From contig JABZFP010000030.1 in the NCBI GenBank assembly GCA_014237395.1, positions 558,001 to 622,000 of the forward strand: a stretch of DNA of 64,000 nt. The letters run 5' to 3'. Numbering within the stretch: position 1 is the stretch's first letter; the number at the start of each line of letters is the position of its first letter. Of this stretch, positions 61,639-64,000 are shown in pieces. This DNA is from Desulfobacteraceae bacterium. Lineage in GTDB: Bacteria > Desulfobacterota > Desulfobacteria > Desulfobacterales > UBA5852. Below the pieces are notes generated by a model that was given only the letters and a program-made list of their open reading frames with translations, was not told the DNA's origin and did no database searches. The translations under genes and the position numbers were made by a program.

Positions 61639-61666
61639 GTAGAGCGTCTTTTTGGCGTATGGTTAC
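61639..61666 (-). promoter_or_regulatory. Possible ECF-sigma promoter of the eight-gene unit
   Basis: On the minus strand, GTAACC (61666-61661), 16 bp, then CTCTAC; CGCTCT is an alternative -10. GTAACC is a -35 used by several ECF factors. It lies just upstream of the first lipoprotein gene, so the sigma factor at 57723 may drive its own operon. The gap 61611-61880 otherwise shows no gene. Confidence 0.4.
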
Positions 61667-61880
61667 AACGGCCATCATTGGACCGCTTTTCGAAAAATAT
61701 TGATTTCTATGCTATAGAACGCCCGCAACAGGTGTTTTTATCCCGGAGGTTCCATTTTTTTTGGATTTTGGTGAAAGAAAAACGGCTGAGATCAGTTCGA
61801 GTGAAAATTCCGATGGCCTATAGCCTGCTGGACACACCGGAATAGCAACAAGGAGCCATCCTGACGGCAGAGGAGGGGCA

Positions 61881-62483
61881 GTGAACATTATCGGCATCAA
61901 TGCCAGTCCACGGAAAAAAGCGAATACGCAAACGCTGGTCGAAGCTGTTTTAGACGGTGCCGCCGCCGGAGGCGCCAAAACCCGTCTGGTCAATTTACGC
62001 GACCTGAAGATCAACGGCTGCCTGGGGTGCGAAGGCTGTAAAAAACATCCGGGGCGCTGCGTGCAGAAAGACGACCTGACGCCGTTGTTGCAGGCGTTGA
62101 CATCCTATGATGCCATTGTCTTGGGAACGCCGGTCTACTGGTTTCACGTTACCGCCCAGTTCAAGATGCTCGTAGACCGCCTATACAGTTTCATGGAATT
62201 CGGCCAAAACCCGGAAACCGGAGCGTCCACCGTCCGGTCGGTGTTTCCAGCAGGGAAGCAATTTGTCTTTCTCATTTCCCGTGGAGATCCCGAACCGCCG
62301 GCCCTGTTCCCGCAATTCTACGATCATTTGAACGAATGGCTCAACCTGATCCCGTTGACCCTGGGGGCCGGGAACTATGAATTTTTGCACCAGTACGGCG
62401 CCGATATCGATCGCAAGGCCGCCTTGAACGATCCCATTCTTATCGAAAAAGCGCGGCAGGCCGGCAAGAAACTCCTTGTTTAA
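61881..62483 (+). CDS. Flavodoxin-fold NAD(P)H:FMN reductase / iron-sulfur flavoprotein
   Basis: 200 aa from a GTG with AGGAGGGG upstream. FMN-binding IIGINASPRKKANTQ, then a compact cysteine motif NGCLGCEGCKKHPGRC (C-x2-C-x2-C-x6-C) that holds a [4Fe-4S] cluster in Isf-type proteins, and TPVYWFHVTAQFK. Such proteins reduce O2, peroxide or quinones in anaerobes. Divergent from the lipoprotein unit. Confidence 0.88.
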   Translation: MNIIGINASPRKKANTQTLVEAVLDGAAAGGAKTRLVNLRDLKINGCLGCEGCKKHPGRCVQKDDLTPLLQALTSYDAIVLGTPVYWFHVTAQFKMLVDRLYSFMEFGQNPETGASTVRSVFPAGKQFVFLISRGDPEPPALFPQFYDHLNEWLNLIPLTLGAGNYEFLHQYGADIDRKAALNDPILIEKARQAGKKLLV

Positions 62484-62529
62484 CCCGGGGGCCGAAGGCC
62501 GCTGGGGAGGTGTTCTAAACCTACCGGAA

Positions 62530-62605
62530 CGGGTGCGTGAAACAGCCAAGGTCTGGGCGTGCACCAGGTACGCCGCAGCAACGATGAGCGCCGCATAAAT
62601 CCGGG
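62530..62605. repeat. Diverged partial copy of the inverted-repeat element
   Basis: AACAGCCAAGGTCTGGGCGTGCACCAGG and CGCCGCAGCAACGATGAGCGCCGC match parts of 62664-62789 (CCAAGGTC, GCGTGCA, GCACCAGG, ACGCCGCAGCAACGA). It lacks the terminal arms. Lies in the 304-bp gap between the reductase and rtcB genes. Confidence 0.55.
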
Positions 62606-62663
62606 AAGGTGCCCTCGCACGATTTCAAATAAGGATATGCAGGATTAAAATGCCGCGACCAGG

Positions 62664-62789
62664 GAACGGCGTCGTAAAACGGCCAAGGTCAAGGCGTGCA
62701 AGTTCCGAGGCGTGAGGTGTGCACCAGGCACGCCGCAGCAACGAGGAGCGCCGCACAACGCCGAGATGGGTCGTTTTACGACGCCGTTC
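62664..62789. repeat. MITE-like element with perfect 18-bp inverted repeats
   Basis: Left arm GAACGGCGTCGTAAAACG (62664-62681), right arm CGTTTTACGACGCCGTTC (62772-62789), perfect over 18 bp. The arms resemble those at 14136-14279. Its end touches the rtcB stop codon, so the gene's 3' edge carries the repeat. No open frame of note. Confidence 0.75.
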
Positions 62790-64000
62790 AGCCTTTGATG
62801 ACGGCGAGGGGGACGAGCCGCGCCACCTTTAAGGCGATGCCGGCGCCGTGCACCACGTCCACCACCCGGTTGACGTCCTTGTAGGCCCCCGGGGCTTCCT
62901 CGGCCAGGCCGGACATGCTGCCGGCCATCACGTGGATGCCGGCGTGCTCCAGTTCCCGGCGCAGCGTGACCCCCTTGAATTGCTTGCGGGCCTGGCGCCG
63001 GCTCAGGCGGCGGCCGGCCCCGTGGCAGCTGGAGCCGAAGGTCTGCTCCATGGCGGTTTGCGTTCCCCGCAGCACCCAGCTGCAGGTTCCCATGGAACCC
63101 GGTACCAGCACGGGTTGGCCGATGTCGCGATAGACCGGCGGCAGTTCCGATGAACCCGGCCCGAAGGCGCGCGTGGCCCCCTTGCGGTGGACGCAGAGCT
63201 TGCGGGGGCGGCCGCCGACCGGGTGGGTTTCGATGCGCGCCATGTTGTGGGCGATGTCATAGATCTGGAAAACCTGATGACGGGCCACCTTCCCGGCCAG
63301 GGTCTGCTCGAAGCTGTGGCGGATGGCATGGGTCAGCACCTGGCGATTGGCAAAGGCGTAGTTGGCGGCGGCGGTCATGGCGGCCAGGTAGTCCCGGCCT
63401 TCAGGGCTGTTCAGGGGGGCGCAAACCAGCTCCCGGTCCGGCAGGCGCAGGCCGTAGGTGTGGATGGCCTTCTGGAAGCGTTTGACATAATCCGTGCAGA
63501 CTTGGTGGCCCAGCCCCCGCGAGCCGCAGTGGATCTGGACCACGACCTTGTCCGGTGCCAGGCCCATGCGATCGGCGGCGGTGGCATCGAATACCTCGGC
63601 CACGACATCCACCTCGATAAAATGGTTGCCGGCCCCCAGGGTACCGATTTGGTCCCGGCCTCTTTCAAGGGCGCGCTCGCTGACACAGCCGGCGTCGGCA
63701 CCGGCCAGGCAGCCGTCGCCCTCGGTCCGCTCCAGGTCGCTATCGGATGCCAGGCCGCGTTGGAGCGCCCAACGGGCGCCCCGTTCCAATACCTGCCGGA
63801 GCTCTTTGGCTTTCAGGCGGATCGGACCGCCTTTGCCGACGCCGCTGGGGCAATGGGCATAAAGCGCGGAAATCAGTCCGTCCAGATGGGGCAGGATTTC
63901 TTCCCGCAACAAATGGGTTCCCAGCAGGCGAACGCCGCAGTTGATGTCGTATCCGACCCCGCCGGGCGAAATCACACCGTCCGGAGCGGCTGTGGCCGCC
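62788..64000 (-). CDS. rtcB: RNA-splicing ligase RtcB, 5' end missing
   Basis: 403 residues visible; the frame stays open to the right edge, so the N-terminus is cut off. Metal-site cysteine in GYDINCGVRLL, then GAGNHFIEV, IHCGSRGLGHQVC, DIAHNMARIE and the guanylylated histidine in SCHGAGRRLSR. RtcB joins 2',3'-cyclic phosphate or 3'-phosphate and 5'-OH RNA ends using GTP and Mn2+. The C-terminus ends close to a MITE-like repeat, which does not break it. Confidence 0.93.
   Translation of the reverse strand, partial: AATAAPDGVISPGGVGYDINCGVRLLGTHLLREEILPHLDGLISALYAHCPSGVGKGGPIRLKAKELRQVLERGARWALQRGLASDSDLERTEGDGCLAGADAGCVSERALERGRDQIGTLGAGNHFIEVDVVAEVFDATAADRMGLAPDKVVVQIHCGSRGLGHQVCTDYVKRFQKAIHTYGLRLPDRELVCAPLNSPEGRDYLAAMTAAANYAFANRQVLTHAIRHSFEQTLAGKVARHQVFQIYDIAHNMARIETHPVGGRPRKLCVHRKGATRAFGPGSSELPPVYRDIGQPVLVPGSMGTCSWVLRGTQTAMEQTFGSSCHGAGRRLSRRQARKQFKGVTLRRELEHAGIHVMAGSMSGLAEEAPGAYKDVNRVVDVVHGAGIALKVARLVPLAVIKG

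Overview
The window looks like one chromosomal segment of a GC-rich, sulfate-reducing-type deltaproteobacterium (Desulfobacterota, Desulfosarcina/Desulfococcus-like). This is inferred from the acyl-CoA dehydrogenase clusters, PAS proteins with a CxxC tail, a NifU-NifS pair and a Rieske/cytochrome b complex with ethylbenzene-dehydrogenase-like haem proteins. I saw no rRNA, tRNA, CRISPR array, transposase or phage gene. Both ends cut genes: a thiolase at the left and rtcB at the right.

Layout. (1) 1-10.5 kb, all plus: a beta-oxidation cluster with a thiolase, three acyl-CoA dehydrogenases (two are LCAD-type tandem paralogues), a nitronate-monooxygenase-like flavoprotein, an alpha-methylacyl-CoA racemase-like protein, a crotonase and an acyl-CoA ligase. 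The racemase suggests methyl-branched acyl-CoAs as substrates. (2) 10.5-29.3 kb, mixed: a c-di-GMP pair (HD-GYP, PilZ), asd, an amidase, an ankyrin protein, a 1388-residue hybrid histidine kinase, a TIM-barrel protein, a peroxiredoxin, a NifU-like scaffold with a NifS-like protein that lacks the PLP lysine, and tandem small paralogues. (3) 29.4-53.6 kb: a metal and redox region. It holds a YHS protein, a multicopper oxidase, an OmpR-type two-component system, a Rieske/cytochrome b operon behind a striking array of four 11-bp-phased repeats, a ZraSR-like sigma-54 two-component system with a sigma-54 promoter before a ZraP-like gene, several small Met/His-rich envelope proteins, a CusCBA-like efflux system, a SpoIIE phosphatase and a hemerythrin. 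(4) 53.6-55.9 kb: a cobalamin riboswitch with no cobalamin gene behind it, a repeat-built small protein, cytochrome b561 and cytochrome c'. (5) 56.1-61.6 kb, all minus: an eight-gene unit with two related lipoproteins, a Tat-exported Ser/Gly-rich protein, an HprK-related kinase, a PqqD-like protein, an Asp/Gly-rich membrane protein, an ECF sigma factor and its anti-sigma factor. (6) 61.9-64 kb: an iron-sulfur flavoprotein-type reductase, an inverted-repeat element and rtcB.

The strongest candidate for an undescribed system is region 5. A peptide-binding PqqD-type protein and a serine-kinase-like HprK homologue are encoded with low-complexity exported proteins, under an ECF sigma/anti-sigma pair. 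The external domain of the anti-sigma factor is the same domain that ends both lipoproteins. Other strong points are the NifS-like protein without its PLP lysine, the Rieske/cytochrome b complex with paired CX3CH haem-domain proteins, and a 180-bp structured intergenic element present twice.
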